Positions 44,101-52,545 of a DNA stretch of 64,000 nucleotides are shown here, one piece after another. The first letter of the stretch is position 1, and every line of letters begins with the position of its first letter. The stretch is taken from positions 62,001 through 126,000 of the forward strand of contig JAILAF010000069.1 in assembly GCA_024681775.1 (NCBI GenBank), given 5' to 3'. The notes under the pieces are model-generated. The model was not told the origin of the DNA. It saw only the letters and a list, made by a program, of their open reading frames with translations, and ran no database searches. The position numbers and the translations under genes are program-made. This DNA is from Lachnospiraceae bacterium. GTDB lineage: Bacteria; Bacillota; Clostridia; Lachnospirales; Lachnospiraceae.

Positions 44101-45877
44101 TGACAGCCTCCTTTCCCAGCGGCGCATAGCCATCCGCGTCCTCATCCTCGTCTCTGGAGAGGGTGTGGGCTTCCCACATCCTGCGGTAGAGATCGCAATC
44201 GGAAAGGAGCTCGTCCTGGGTGCCGCAGGCCTCCACCCGGCCGTCCCGGATCACATAGATCCGATCCGCATCCACGATGGTGGAAAGTCTGTGGGCAATG
44301 ACGATCAGGGTCCTGCCGCGGACCAGTCTGGCCACGCTGGACTGCACCAGCGCTTCATTCTCGGGATCGGTGTAGGCCGTCGCCTCGTCCAGGATGACTA
44401 CCGGCGCATTTTTCAGCATGGCTCTTGCGATACAGATCCGCTGCCGCTCGCCGCCGGACAGATGTCCTCCGGCGCCGCCGACAATGGTGTCATATCCCTT
44501 CTCCAGTCCCAGGATGAATTCGTGGCAGCCGGTGGCCTTGGCCGCTTCCACCACTTCCCGGTCCGTGGCGCCCGCTCTGCCCAGGCGGATATTCTCCTTC
44601 ACGGACAGATCAAAGAGGTAATTGTCCTGGGCCACATAGGCAATGCGGCTCATGTAGTAGTCCAGCGGGAGATTGCGGATGTCCACACCGCCGTAGGTGA
44701 TGGTGCCGGAATCCGGATCCCACAGAGAGTCGATGAGTCTGGCGATGGTGCTTTTTCCGGAGCCGGAGGGCCCCACGATGGCGATCATCTCTCCCTGCCG
44801 GATCTCCATGTCGATACCGTGGAGCACTTCCTTGTCCTTGTAGGTAAAGTGCACATCCTTCAGCAGGATGTCCGTTCCTTCGGGCTCCCGGGTCAGGGTG
44901 TCCGGGCGGACCATATCGGGACGCTCCAGGATCTCCGTCACCTCTCCGAAGATGGTGCCCATCTTCAGCAGGTCATCCATGTAGGAAAATGCCACCACTA
45001 ACGGCGTGATCAGGCCGGCGGAAAGGATGATGCAGGTGATAAAGTCCGAGGGAGCCAGGGAGCCGTTTTTCACCAGCAGCAGTCCCACGGGGAGCACTCC
45101 CAGGAAGGTGGCGGGCAGGAAGGTCAGGGTCCCGGACTGGGGCCAGATACATCTGCGCATCCAGTCGATGAAGACATCCGCCCCTTCTCTGGCAGCGATG
45201 ACAAATTTCTCATAGGAGCTGCCGGTCTTGCCGAAAGCCTTGATCACCTCGATGCCGCCGATGTACTCCACTGCTGTGTCATTCAGCTTCTTGGTCTTCT
45301 CCACGGAGAGCTCATACCCGCCGCGGCTCTTGTAAAACATGATCATCATGAACACCAGACCGATGCCGGCGCCCACAAAGTTCGCAAGCCCCACCCGCCA
45401 GTCGATGCTCAGGATGTAGATGAACATGACGACGGGAAGCAGGAGATTGGAGGTAAACTCCGGGACGATATGGGCCAGGGTCGTCTCCATGGAATCCACC
45501 CGCTCCACGATGATGTTTTTGTAGCTGCCGCTGTTGTCGTCCAGCACGGAGCCCAGGGGAATGCGGGAGAGTTTCTCACAGAGCTGCTTCCGGATCGTTC
45601 CCAGCACGGTGAAGGTGCCCACATGGGACAGGGATGTGGACAGCGAATGCAGGGTCATCCGGATCACCCAGAAGATCCCCATCCAGATTACCGGGCGGAT
45701 GTAGTCCCCCCACTCCCGGTTCCCGGAAAGGAGCCGGGATACGATCGTCGCGGTAAGCAGGTAGGGAACGAAGGAGGCAGCGACCCCCAGCATGGCCAGG
45801 ATCACGCTTCCTCCGAAATAGGCCGCCTTCCTTCCGGCGAACTCCAGCACCCATGACAGCAAACTTCTTTTTTTCAT
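44093..45877 (-). CDS. ABC exporter half-transporter (first subunit)
   Basis: A 594-residue permease-ATPase fusion with six membrane helices and an ABC domain carrying Walker A GPSGSGKST, signature LSGGERQR, Walker B VVILDEATAY, and H-loop IVIAHRLST. AGGAGGG precedes the ATG. Its C-terminal extension (DEDEDADGYAPLGKEA) is acidic. With the following overlapping gene it forms a heterodimeric exporter, and the TetR gene lies directly upstream on the same strand. Confidence 0.92.
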   Translation of the reverse strand: MKKRSLLSWVLEFAGRKAAYFGGSVILAMLGVAASFVPYLLTATIVSRLLSGNREWGDYIRPVIWMGIFWVIRMTLHSLSTSLSHVGTFTVLGTIRKQLCEKLSRIPLGSVLDDNSGSYKNIIVERVDSMETTLAHIVPEFTSNLLLPVVMFIYILSIDWRVGLANFVGAGIGLVFMMIMFYKSRGGYELSVEKTKKLNDTAVEYIGGIEVIKAFGKTGSSYEKFVIAAREGADVFIDWMRRCIWPQSGTLTFLPATFLGVLPVGLLLVKNGSLAPSDFITCIILSAGLITPLVVAFSYMDDLLKMGTIFGEVTEILERPDMVRPDTLTREPEGTDILLKDVHFTYKDKEVLHGIDMEIRQGEMIAIVGPSGSGKSTIARLIDSLWDPDSGTITYGGVDIRNLPLDYYMSRIAYVAQDNYLFDLSVKENIRLGRAGATDREVVEAAKATGCHEFILGLEKGYDTIVGGAGGHLSGGERQRICIARAMLKNAPVVILDEATAYTDPENEALVQSSVARLVRGRTLIVIAHRLSTIVDADRIYVIRDGRVEACGTQDELLSDCDLYRRMWEAHTLSRDEDEDADGYAPLGKEAVNA

Positions 45878-45969
45878 TTTTTCTTTTCCCTCCTCATGAT
45901 CGATTTTGCTGTTCTGAAGGTAGATATAACTTGCTTATGTTAGCAAAAACTAACCGTCGGCCGTTTTTT

Positions 45970-45998
45970 AGGGGAAACGCCGCAAAGCGTTTCCCCGA
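45970..45998. repeat. Hairpin between TetR and ABC exporter genes
   Basis: GGGGAAACGC pairs perfectly with GCGTTTCCCC around a CGCAAA loop (GCAAAGC core). On neither strand does a T tract follow, so it is more likely a processing or stability element than a terminator. The rest of 45878-46006 contains no gene; it is AT-rich leader sequence of the exporter. Confidence 0.6.
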
Positions 45999-46006
45999 CA
46001 TTCCTG

Positions 46007-46621
46007 TCACAATCCGAACAGTGCCTTCCACGCAGGCAGATAAAACTGCTCCAGCGTTTCGGCATAGTGCATGGCTTCTTTTTTGTCAAAATCGTGGATC
46101 ACCGCCTGAAAAACGGCCTCCAGACTGGCAGTCACCAGGAGATGGAACTCCCTCTCGTCCACTTCCCGCACCGGATGCCCGCCTTTTTTCAGCTCCTGCA
46201 TATAGCGCAGGGTGACCTCTTCCTCCAGCACTGCCAGTTCATGGGTAAACTCCGCATACCGGGTTCCCCGGGAGTTACAGATGATCAGCCGGAAGGCGTC
46301 CTGATGATCGTAGATGTACTCCATGAGCTGAACCATCTCCCGCTGGTCCGTCCACTGATCCCCGGGATCCCGCTGCTCGATCCCGGCAAAGTAGCTGCTC
46401 TCGATCTGCCGATACCGCTCCATGAGGCCCTCGATGGCGGGATCCACCAGGGAAGCGAACATCTCCTCCTTGCTGGAAAAATGCTTGTACAGGCCGCTGA
46501 CCTGGATCCCGGCTCCGGCGGCGATCCTCCGCAGGGAGGCATCCGCAAAACCGTACTCCAGGAATTCCTTCCGGGCAGCATCAATAATTCTGTTGTGGCT
46601 TTCCGTCTTGTCTCTCGGCAT
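46007..46621 (-). CDS. TetR/AcrR family transcriptional regulator
   Basis: A 204-residue repressor. The N-terminal HTH is typical: NRIIDAARKEFLEYGFADASLRRIAAGAGIQVSGLYKHFSSKEEM. The C-terminal ligand-binding half is helical and has no assigned ligand. It lies upstream of the ABC exporter on the same strand and has a strong palindrome before its start, so it probably represses itself and the exporter until a substrate binds. Confidence 0.93.
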   Translation of the reverse strand: MPRDKTESHNRIIDAARKEFLEYGFADASLRRIAAGAGIQVSGLYKHFSSKEEMFASLVDPAIEGLMERYRQIESSYFAGIEQRDPGDQWTDQREMVQLMEYIYDHQDAFRLIICNSRGTRYAEFTHELAVLEEEVTLRYMQELKKGGHPVREVDEREFHLLVTASLEAVFQAVIHDFDKKEAMHYAETLEQFYLPAWKALFGL

Positions 46622-46637
46622 GGATCCCTCACAGCGA

Positions 46638-46685
46638 AAAGAGAACAGTGTTCTCTAACAGGGATCAGAGTACACTGTTCTCTTT
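46638..46685. promoter_or_regulatory. TetR operator: nested inverted repeats
   Basis: AGAGAACA-G-TGTTCTCT at 46640-46656 is a perfect palindrome. A larger 13-bp inverted repeat, AAAGAGAACAGTG at 46638 and CACTGTTCTCTTT at 46673, shares its left half. Position just upstream of the TetR gene makes these the likely repressor sites. Confidence 0.75.
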
Positions 46686-46797
46686 CGGATGTCAAGGTTT
46701 TGGAGCGCAATGAGTGATTCTCTCAATAAGCGTCTTTATTTATACAGTTTTTCATGCAAAAAAATGCAATTTTGTGTGAAAAATACGCTTCTCCGAA

Positions 46798-46826
46798 TTG
46801 ACAACCCCACGCTCAGTACATAAAAT
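46798..46826 (+). promoter_or_regulatory. Sigma-A promoter of the TrpXYZ-like ABC importer
   Basis: TTGACA and TAAAAT with exactly 17 nt between, followed by a roughly 175-nt leader. This is one of the best housekeeping promoters in the window. Confidence 0.8.
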
Positions 46827-46851
46827 AAGAAAGAAATTTAGAACCGATATA

Positions 46852-47006
46852 CTCGGTGAGGAGGATTGTTTGAAAAAACGCATTGATATGCCGTTTTTTC
46901 AAACGCAGTTTGGTCCGAGCCCAAACTGCAGGATGTGCCATGAGAAATTGCATTCGCAAGTTTCTCATGCACCACCTCGCTAAAAACGCTCGGTGAGGAG
47001 GATATT
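46852..47006 (+). other. Leader with duplicated translation start flanking three hairpins
   Basis: CTCGGTGAGGAGGAT occurs at 46852 and again 137 nt later at 46989. Both copies are followed at the same spacing by a start codon and GAAAAA-type codons (TTG at 46870, ATG at 47007). Between them are three perfect stems: GTTTGAAAAAACG/CGTTTTTTCAAAC, GCAGTTTGG/CCAAACTGC and CATGAGAAA/TTTCTCATG. From the TTG a 37-codon ORF runs to TAA at 46983, just before the second copy. Whether it is translated is unknown. Confidence 0.75.
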
Positions 47007-48017
47007 ATGAAAAAGTTCAAGAAAATCGCAGCATCACTGCTGGCTGTCGTTATGGCATTTACCGTAACGGCCTGCGGCTCCGGTGCAAAGACCGAAGCGG
47101 ATAGCGCCGCTTCCGGCAAGACCTACAAGATCGCAGTGATCAAGCAGCTGGATCATGCATCTCTGGATGAGATCGCCAATGCCATCACCGCAGAGCTGGA
47201 TTCCGTTGCCACCATGAACGGTGTCACCATCCAGTATGAGGTATATTCCGGACAGAACGATCAGTCCACTTTAAAGCAGATCGCGGATCAGGCCGTGGCT
47301 GACGGCGTGGATGCCATCATCCCCATCGCTACCCTGGCTGCACAGGTGGCTACCGTATCCGCCAAGGATACCAAGACGCCCGTGATCTTCGCAGCCATCT
47401 CCGACCCCGTCACCGCGGAGCTCACCGGCATCGACTATGTCACCGGCACCAGCGATGCGCTGAACACCCCCTACATCCTGGACATGATGTTCGCGCAGAA
47501 TCCAGACATTCAGACCGTGGGACTGCTCTACTCCCTGTCCGAGTCCAATTCCGCAACCCCCATCGCTGAGGCGAAGGCTTACCTGGATGCCAAGGGCATC
47601 GCTTACAGCGAGCAGACCGCCAACACCAACGATGAGGTGGTGCTGGCAGCTTCCTCTCTGGTAGCTGAGGGCGTGGATGCCATCTTCACCCCCACCGACA
47701 ACGTGATCATGGCTGCTGAGCTGGCCATCTACCAGACCCTGGCAGAGGCAGGCATTCCTCACTATGCGGGCGCCGATTCCTTCGTCCGCAACGGTGCGTT
47801 TGCTACCTGCGGCGTGAACTACACCGCTCTGGGCACCACCACTGCTGACCTGGCGTTCCAGGCCATCACCGGCGGCATGGCTTCCATGGAGGACTACTAC
47901 CTGATGGACGGCGGGATCATCACCGTCAACACCGAGACCGCCGCTGCCATGAATGCGGACTACTCCGTCTTCTCCACCATGGGCGAGCTGGTAGAGGTTA
48001 CCACCACCGAGGAGTAA
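47007..48017 (+). CDS. ABC transporter substrate-binding lipoprotein (TrpX-like)
   Basis: A 336-residue lipoprotein with signal peptide and lipobox (LLAVVMAFTVTACGS), then the two-lobed fold of the ABC_sub_bind family (KIAVIKQLDHASLDEIANAI, GVDAIIPIATLAAQ, TPVIFAAISDPV). Family members bind tryptophan or other aromatic amino acids, nucleosides or peptides; the gene order with a single permease and ATPase fits TrpXYZ. GAGGAGGAT precedes the ATG, the second of two duplicated starts. It is captured at the membrane outer face and feeds the following permease. Confidence 0.9.
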   Translation: MKKFKKIAASLLAVVMAFTVTACGSGAKTEADSAASGKTYKIAVIKQLDHASLDEIANAITAELDSVATMNGVTIQYEVYSGQNDQSTLKQIADQAVADGVDAIIPIATLAAQVATVSAKDTKTPVIFAAISDPVTAELTGIDYVTGTSDALNTPYILDMMFAQNPDIQTVGLLYSLSESNSATPIAEAKAYLDAKGIAYSEQTANTNDEVVLAASSLVAEGVDAIFTPTDNVIMAAELAIYQTLAEAGIPHYAGADSFVRNGAFATCGVNYTALGTTTADLAFQAITGGMASMEDYYLMDGGIITVNTETAAAMNADYSVFSTMGELVEVTTTEE

Positions 48018-48084
48018 TGTTTTTGTGACCTGCGGGTGGGCGCCACGCGCCCACCCTATTCTTTTCTATGGAGGAAGGATCCCC

Positions 48085-49002
48085 TTGCTGTACATTGTTA
48101 AGACTGCTCTTGAACTGGGATTTTTATATGCACTGGTGCCCATGGCGCTCTTCTTAAGCTTTCGCGTCCTGGACATTGCCGACTTGACCACCGACGGATG
48201 CTTCGTGCTGGGCGGTGCGGTCTCCGTGTCCTTTGCCCTCGCGGGGCACCCCATCCTGGGGATCCCTGCCGCCATGATCGCAGGTGCCTGTGCAGGATTT
48301 GTCACCGCCTTTTTGCATACCCATCTGAAGATCCCGGCGATCCTGGCCGGTATCATCACCAATACGGGGCTCTACACCGTGAACCTGATGGTCATGAAAT
48401 GGAGCTCCAACCTGAGCATCCTGAAGACGCCCACCATGTTCTCCATGCTGAAGGACACGGGCTTCGGCGGTGCCTGGTATCAGGTGATCCTGGCGGCGGC
48501 CATCACCGTGGTCATGGCGCTGCTTTTGATGTGGTTTTTGAGTACCCGCCTGGGGCTTTCCATCCGGGCCACCGGTGACAATATCGACATGGTCCGGGCT
48601 TCCTCCGTCAACCCCCGCTTCACCATCACTGTGGGGCTGTGCATCGCCAACGCCCTCACAGGGCTCTCCGGCGCCATGGTGGGACAGTATCAGAACACCA
48701 TCGACATCAACGGCGGTACCGGTATCGTGGTCATCGCCCTGGCCTGCCTCATCATCGGCGAGACCGTGCTGGGACGCCGCTCGCTGCGCAAGGGCGTCTG
48801 GGCAGCCATCACCGGCTCCGTGATCTACCGTATCATCTATGCCGTCGTGCTGTATACGAAGGTGGTGCCCGTCCAGGGTCTGAAGCTCATCACCGCCATT
48901 GTGGTGGCACTGGCCATCGCCTTCCCCACCATCAAGGAATGGGCAGCCTTCCGGAAGGCAAAGAAAAACGGCAACCGGAAAGGAGGGACTGCAAATGCTT
49001 GA
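48085..49002 (+). CDS. ABC transporter permease (TrpY-like)
   Basis: A 305-residue membrane protein of the branched-chain-type permease family, with eight or more hydrophobic segments (LGFLYALVPMALFLSF, GIPAAMIAGACAGFV) and conserved loops DLTTDGCFVLGG and SIRATGDN. I chose TTG 48085, preceded by GGAGGAAGG, because the track start adds 20 unlikely codons in the leader. Its stop overlaps the ATPase start by 8 nt. It forms the channel for the TrpX-like binding protein. Confidence 0.88.
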   Translation: MLYIVKTALELGFLYALVPMALFLSFRVLDIADLTTDGCFVLGGAVSVSFALAGHPILGIPAAMIAGACAGFVTAFLHTHLKIPAILAGIITNTGLYTVNLMVMKWSSNLSILKTPTMFSMLKDTGFGGAWYQVILAAAITVVMALLLMWFLSTRLGLSIRATGDNIDMVRASSVNPRFTITVGLCIANALTGLSGAMVGQYQNTIDINGGTGIVVIALACLIIGETVLGRRSLRKGVWAAITGSVIYRIIYAVVLYTKVVPVQGLKLITAIVVALAIAFPTIKEWAAFRKAKKNGNRKGGTANA

Positions 49003-49795
49003 TCTGATCCATATCTCCAAGACCTTTAATCCGGGTACCGTCAACGAGAAAAAGGCCGTCTCCGACCTCTCCGTTCATCTGGACGACGGTGATTTCGTCA
49101 CCATCATCGGTTCCAACGGTGCGGGAAAGTCCACGCTTTTCAATGCCGTGGCAGGCACCTTCTATGTGGATTCCGGCTCCGTCATCCTGGGGGGACAGGA
49201 TATCACCTACCTGGAGGAGCACAAGCGCAGCCGGGTCATCGGCCGCATGTTCCAGGATCCCCTGAAGGGCACGGCACCCTCCATGTCCATTGAGGAGAAC
49301 CTGGCGCTGGCATACCTGCGCTCCTCGGAGGGGACCTCTCCTTTCAGCAGGATCGGCAGACGGGACAAGGAGCTGTTCCGGGAGAAGCTGGCGCTGCTGG
49401 GGATGGGACTGGAGGATCGAATGAAAAATCCCGTAGGTCTCCTTTCCGGCGGCCAGCGGCAGGCACTGACCCTTCTCATGGCCACCATGGTCACCCCCAA
49501 GGTCCTGCTGCTGGATGAGCACACCGCAGCCCTGGATCCCGCCACGGCAGACAAGGTCATGGAGCTCACGAGGCGCATCGTTTCAGAGTCCCACATCACC
49601 TGCATGATGATCACCCACAACATGAGTCAGGCCCTGGAGACCGGAAACCGTACCTTCCTCATGTCCGACGGTCGTATCGTTTATGATGTGAAGGGGGAGG
49701 AGCGGTCCAGGCTCACCACCCAGGATCTGCTGCGGAAGTTCCGGGAGGGAACGGGCAGAGATCTGGACAATGACAGGATCCTGCTGTCGGAGTGA
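48995..49795 (+). CDS. ABC transporter ATP-binding protein (TrpZ-like)
   Basis: A 266-residue ABC ATPase. Walker A is IGSNGAGKSTLF, signature LSGGQRQALTLL, Walker B KVLLLDEHTAALDP (DEH rather than DEA/DEP), and the switch histidine is in MMITHNMSQAL. AAGGAGGG lies before the ATG at 48995, overlapping the permease gene. It powers the importer. The ATPase is followed by a bidirectional terminator hairpin. Confidence 0.92.
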   Translation: MLDLIHISKTFNPGTVNEKKAVSDLSVHLDDGDFVTIIGSNGAGKSTLFNAVAGTFYVDSGSVILGGQDITYLEEHKRSRVIGRMFQDPLKGTAPSMSIEENLALAYLRSSEGTSPFSRIGRRDKELFREKLALLGMGLEDRMKNPVGLLSGGQRQALTLLMATMVTPKVLLLDEHTAALDPATADKVMELTRRIVSESHITCMMITHNMSQALETGNRTFLMSDGRIVYDVKGEERSRLTTQDLLRKFREGTGRDLDNDRILLSE

Positions 49796-49830
49796 TCCGG
49801 ACGACCAATTCCTTTCCCATATGGCAAAAG

Positions 49831-49862
49831 AAAAAGGCGTGGCCACTCGGCCACGCCTTTCG
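49831..49862. terminator. Bidirectional terminator
   Basis: AAAGGCGTGGC pairs with GCCACGCCTTT, with Ts on the plus strand and an A-rich 5' side giving Ts on the minus strand. It lies between the convergent ABC ATPase and YbjN-domain genes. Confidence 0.8.
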
Positions 49863-49886
49863 TATCTCGTTATGTCCCGCTTCGGA

Positions 49887-50297
49887 TCAGCCCCACAGAG
49901 CCTTCATGAAGTTCGGGAAAGCATCCTGCACGATCTGGACCATGCGGATCATGAGCTCATAGCACTCCTCGCCGCAGGTATCCAGCTGGATGACAACATC
50001 CTCTCTCGCATTGAGCTGTCCGTCCTCGGTGTCCAGAACGAACTTCACGTACTTGTAGGTGTCGTTCACCTCGTTCAGAACCTTATACATGGACTCGTAC
50101 TTCGCCTCGGGAACCTTGATGAAGTCCAGTCCCTCGAGATGTACGTGCGTATCGGTATCATCAAAGTCGAAATAAATCTGGATGCTACCGCCGTTGAAGT
50201 CCCAGCCCACTCTCAGGAGATCCTCCTTGAGCTGATTGACCTTCAGGTCCTGCGCCTCCATGTAGGATTTCACCATCTTTGCAGCCATTCCTGCCAT
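49887..50297 (-). CDS. YbjN domain-containing protein
   Basis: A 136-residue soluble protein that resembles the YbjN/type III secretion chaperone-like fold: a helix, then antiparallel strands (GGSIQIYFDFDDTDTHVHLEG, YKYVKFVLDTEDGQLNARED) and a final helix (ELMIRMVQIVQDAFP). YbjN proteins are of uncertain function. I placed the start at ATG 50297 with GGAGGG upstream. The XRE gene lies upstream on the same strand. Confidence 0.65.
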   Translation of the reverse strand: MAGMAAKMVKSYMEAQDLKVNQLKEDLLRVGWDFNGGSIQIYFDFDDTDTHVHLEGLDFIKVPEAKYESMYKVLNEVNDTYKYVKFVLDTEDGQLNAREDVVIQLDTCGEECYELMIRMVQIVQDAFPNFMKALWG

Positions 50298-50362
50298 ATT
50301 TATACCCTCCGTCATATTTTGATTCCGGCAATCCGGTTTTATGTGCCTGATATCATCAGAGC

Positions 50363-50698
50363 CTATGCTGATATTTTATCATCTATCGGCGAACAAATAA
50401 AGGAAATTTTCCTGTCCTCCGAAAAAGGAAGAAGAGGGCTTTCGTCCTCTTCTTTTTCTCCTGTCAGGATCTCGTCCACGTCCGTGTGGAAAATCGCTTT
50501 CAGAACCAGCAGATTCTCTACGGAAGGGACGCTCTCCCCGCGCTGCCACTTGTAGACAGCCTGCACGGACTCGAGACGCAGGATCTCGGCCAGCGCAGCC
50601 ACCGACAGGTGATGTGCCTCGCGGAGGTGCTTGATCCGAGCGCCGATGGCGACGGGATCAAGAACAGGGTAAACCATTTCCGTAACGGGATAATCCAT
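50363..50698 (-). CDS. XRE-family HTH regulator
   Basis: A 111-residue DNA-binding protein. Residues 18-75 form an XRE/Cro HTH: IGARIKHLREAHHLSVAAL, AEILRLESVQAVYKWQRGESVPS, VENLLVLKAIFHTDVDEIL. The remaining 35 residues are an acidic tail (KEEDESPLLPFSED). AAGGAGG precedes the ATG. It precedes the YbjN gene on the same strand; no operator could be identified. Confidence 0.9.
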   Translation of the reverse strand: MDYPVTEMVYPVLDPVAIGARIKHLREAHHLSVAALAEILRLESVQAVYKWQRGESVPSVENLLVLKAIFHTDVDEILTGEKEEDESPLLPFSEDRKISFICSPIDDKISA

Positions 50699-50909
50699 AT
50701 GCGGCCTCCTTGTAAATGTGTTGCGGTTAACTGCTACAACGACTTACAGCATCCTCTCGCACTTACGATCGGTACCTCTACCTCCGGGGGATGCAAGGCT
50801 CTTTTTCCGCTCTGTAAGAAGCGGCGGGATTGTAGTATATCGCCTCGAAACAGGTTTGTAAAGAGCTTTTCGACAGGTATTTTTGAATGTCTGTATACGA
50901 TCCGGAACT

Positions 50910-52520
50910 TTAGCGCAACACCTGCATGAGTCCCTCCAGACCGGCGCTTTTGTAGATGTCCTTGTAATAGGCCACCTCGTCCCGGATGATGTCATCGATG
51001 ACCCGCATGCCCAGGAGCTCCACCGGCGCCTTATCGTCGGTCATCACACGGTCTCCTGCTTCGTAGGGCACGAGCGCTGCGGTGACGCGTTCCATGGCCG
51101 CCTTCAGGTCCGCATTGTCCTCCAGGGCGATGTTGCGCTCGCAGATCTGCATTACCTCCGGATCGTCGCAGGCGAAGAGCTCCCGGTTGGTGGAGCCTGC
51201 CACATCCGCCGTCATCACGGTGCCGAAGACGGAGGCGATGGTATCGGAGAGATAGGCGGTGATGTCATCCTCCGCTTTTCCCTGCATATTCATGTTTACC
51301 ACCATGATCCCGCCGGGCTTTAGGTGGTTTTTCACCAGGGTGAAAAACTCTACAGAGGACATCTGAAAGGGAATGGTGATATCCTGGTACGCATCCACCA
51401 TGATGACATCGTAGAGATCCTCGCTCGCATTCAGGAAGGCTCTGCCGTCGTAGGTGGTGACGGGGATGCTGTCGGACATATGAAAATAGGTCCCTGCCAG
51501 CGCCGTGATGTCACTGTCGATCTCCACGCCCTCGCATATGACCCCGTCAAAATACCGCTCGCACTGGGTGGCGAAGGTGCCGGTACCCATGCCCAGGACC
51601 AGGATCTGCGTCTCTGCTTTTTCATTGACGCCGGCCATCAGGGGCGCCGCCATGGCATAGTCATAGTACATCCCTGTCAGGGTGTCGGCCTTCCGGTAGA
51701 CGGACTGGACGCCGAAGAGGACATTGGTGGAGAGGTAGACCGCGTTCTCATCCTCCTTTACCTGGAGGTAATTGTAGACGGACTCTCCCTCGTAGAGCAG
51801 GTCGCTCTCCCAGAAGGCAAAGCTGTCGGAGGCCCCGGTGAGGCACGCCAGGATCAAAACGGTGGTACCAATGACGGGAGCAGCGGACTTTACTCTCCCG
51901 GAGAGGAAGTAGGCCACTGCCAGGATCAGCAGGATCCCTGCAAAGATCAGGAAGGTGACAGAGGTACCCACGGAAGGAATGGTGATGAAGGTGGGGACAA
52001 AGGTGCCGATGATGCTGCCGATGGTGTTGGAAGCGTTCAGGAGTCCCACGGTCTTTCCACTGTCCTCCAGATCCTCCACGGTGTACTTCACCAGGGAGGG
52101 CGTCACGGTCCCCAGCAAAAACAGCGGGAACACAAAGATCACCATGCAGGCCGCAAATGCCGCCCAGATCAGATACGCGGAGTTCACGGAAAAGATCATG
52201 AGCAGAGAAATGCCGATGATGATGTATTTTCCGACCACGGGGATCAATGCGATCCAGCAGGCCGCCACGATGATGCGCCGGTAGAGCTTATCCGGGTTCG
52301 GATTTCTGTCCGCGGAGCGTCCGCCGTAGATATTTCCCAGCGCCATGGCGATCATGATGGTGCCGATGATGATGGTCCACACGATCTGGGAGGAGCTGAA
52401 GTAGGGTGCCAGCAATCTGCTGGCGCCCAGCTCCACCGCCATGACGGACATGCCGGCAAAAAACTCGGTGAGGTACAGGTACCACTTCCTGCTCAGGATC
52501 TTTCTTTTTCCGTTTTCCAT
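50910..52520 (-). CDS. Membrane-fused spermidine synthase-like protein
   Basis: A 536-residue protein with about seven membrane helices (residues 15-235) fused to a Rossmann methyltransferase-like domain of the spermidine synthase type (LVLGMGTGTFATQCERYF, EIDSDITALAGTYF, YDVIMVDAYQDI). The catalytic aspartate position of SpeE corresponds to MVDAYQD. No SAM decarboxylase is nearby, so polyamine synthesis is unproven. It lies 25 nt downstream of sbcC. The 210-nt region upstream of the XRE gene, 50699-50909, holds no gene I can support. Confidence 0.8.
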   Translation of the reverse strand: MENGKRKILSRKWYLYLTEFFAGMSVMAVELGASRLLAPYFSSSQIVWTIIIGTIMIAMALGNIYGGRSADRNPNPDKLYRRIIVAACWIALIPVVGKYIIIGISLLMIFSVNSAYLIWAAFAACMVIFVFPLFLLGTVTPSLVKYTVEDLEDSGKTVGLLNASNTIGSIIGTFVPTFITIPSVGTSVTFLIFAGILLILAVAYFLSGRVKSAAPVIGTTVLILACLTGASDSFAFWESDLLYEGESVYNYLQVKEDENAVYLSTNVLFGVQSVYRKADTLTGMYYDYAMAAPLMAGVNEKAETQILVLGMGTGTFATQCERYFDGVICEGVEIDSDITALAGTYFHMSDSIPVTTYDGRAFLNASEDLYDVIMVDAYQDITIPFQMSSVEFFTLVKNHLKPGGIMVVNMNMQGKAEDDITAYLSDTIASVFGTVMTADVAGSTNRELFACDDPEVMQICERNIALEDNADLKAAMERVTAALVPYEAGDRVMTDDKAPVELLGMRVIDDIIRDEVAYYKDIYKSAGLEGLMQVLR

Positions 52521-52545
52521 TGTCTCTCTCTGTGGGGATGCCGCA

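Noticed and set aside
45878-46006. Second TetR operator in the exporter leader
   Set aside because: GTTAG/CTAAC repeats are present but do not resemble the strong palindrome before the TetR gene.
46798-46983. 61-codon plus ORF upstream of the ABC importer
   Set aside because: Its TTG start lies in the -35 hexamer. Only the part from 46870 can be transcribed, and it is treated as a possible leader ORF.
50744-50995. 83-codon minus ORF upstream of the XRE gene
   Set aside because: It overlaps the end of the spermidine synthase-like gene in another frame and shows no coding features.
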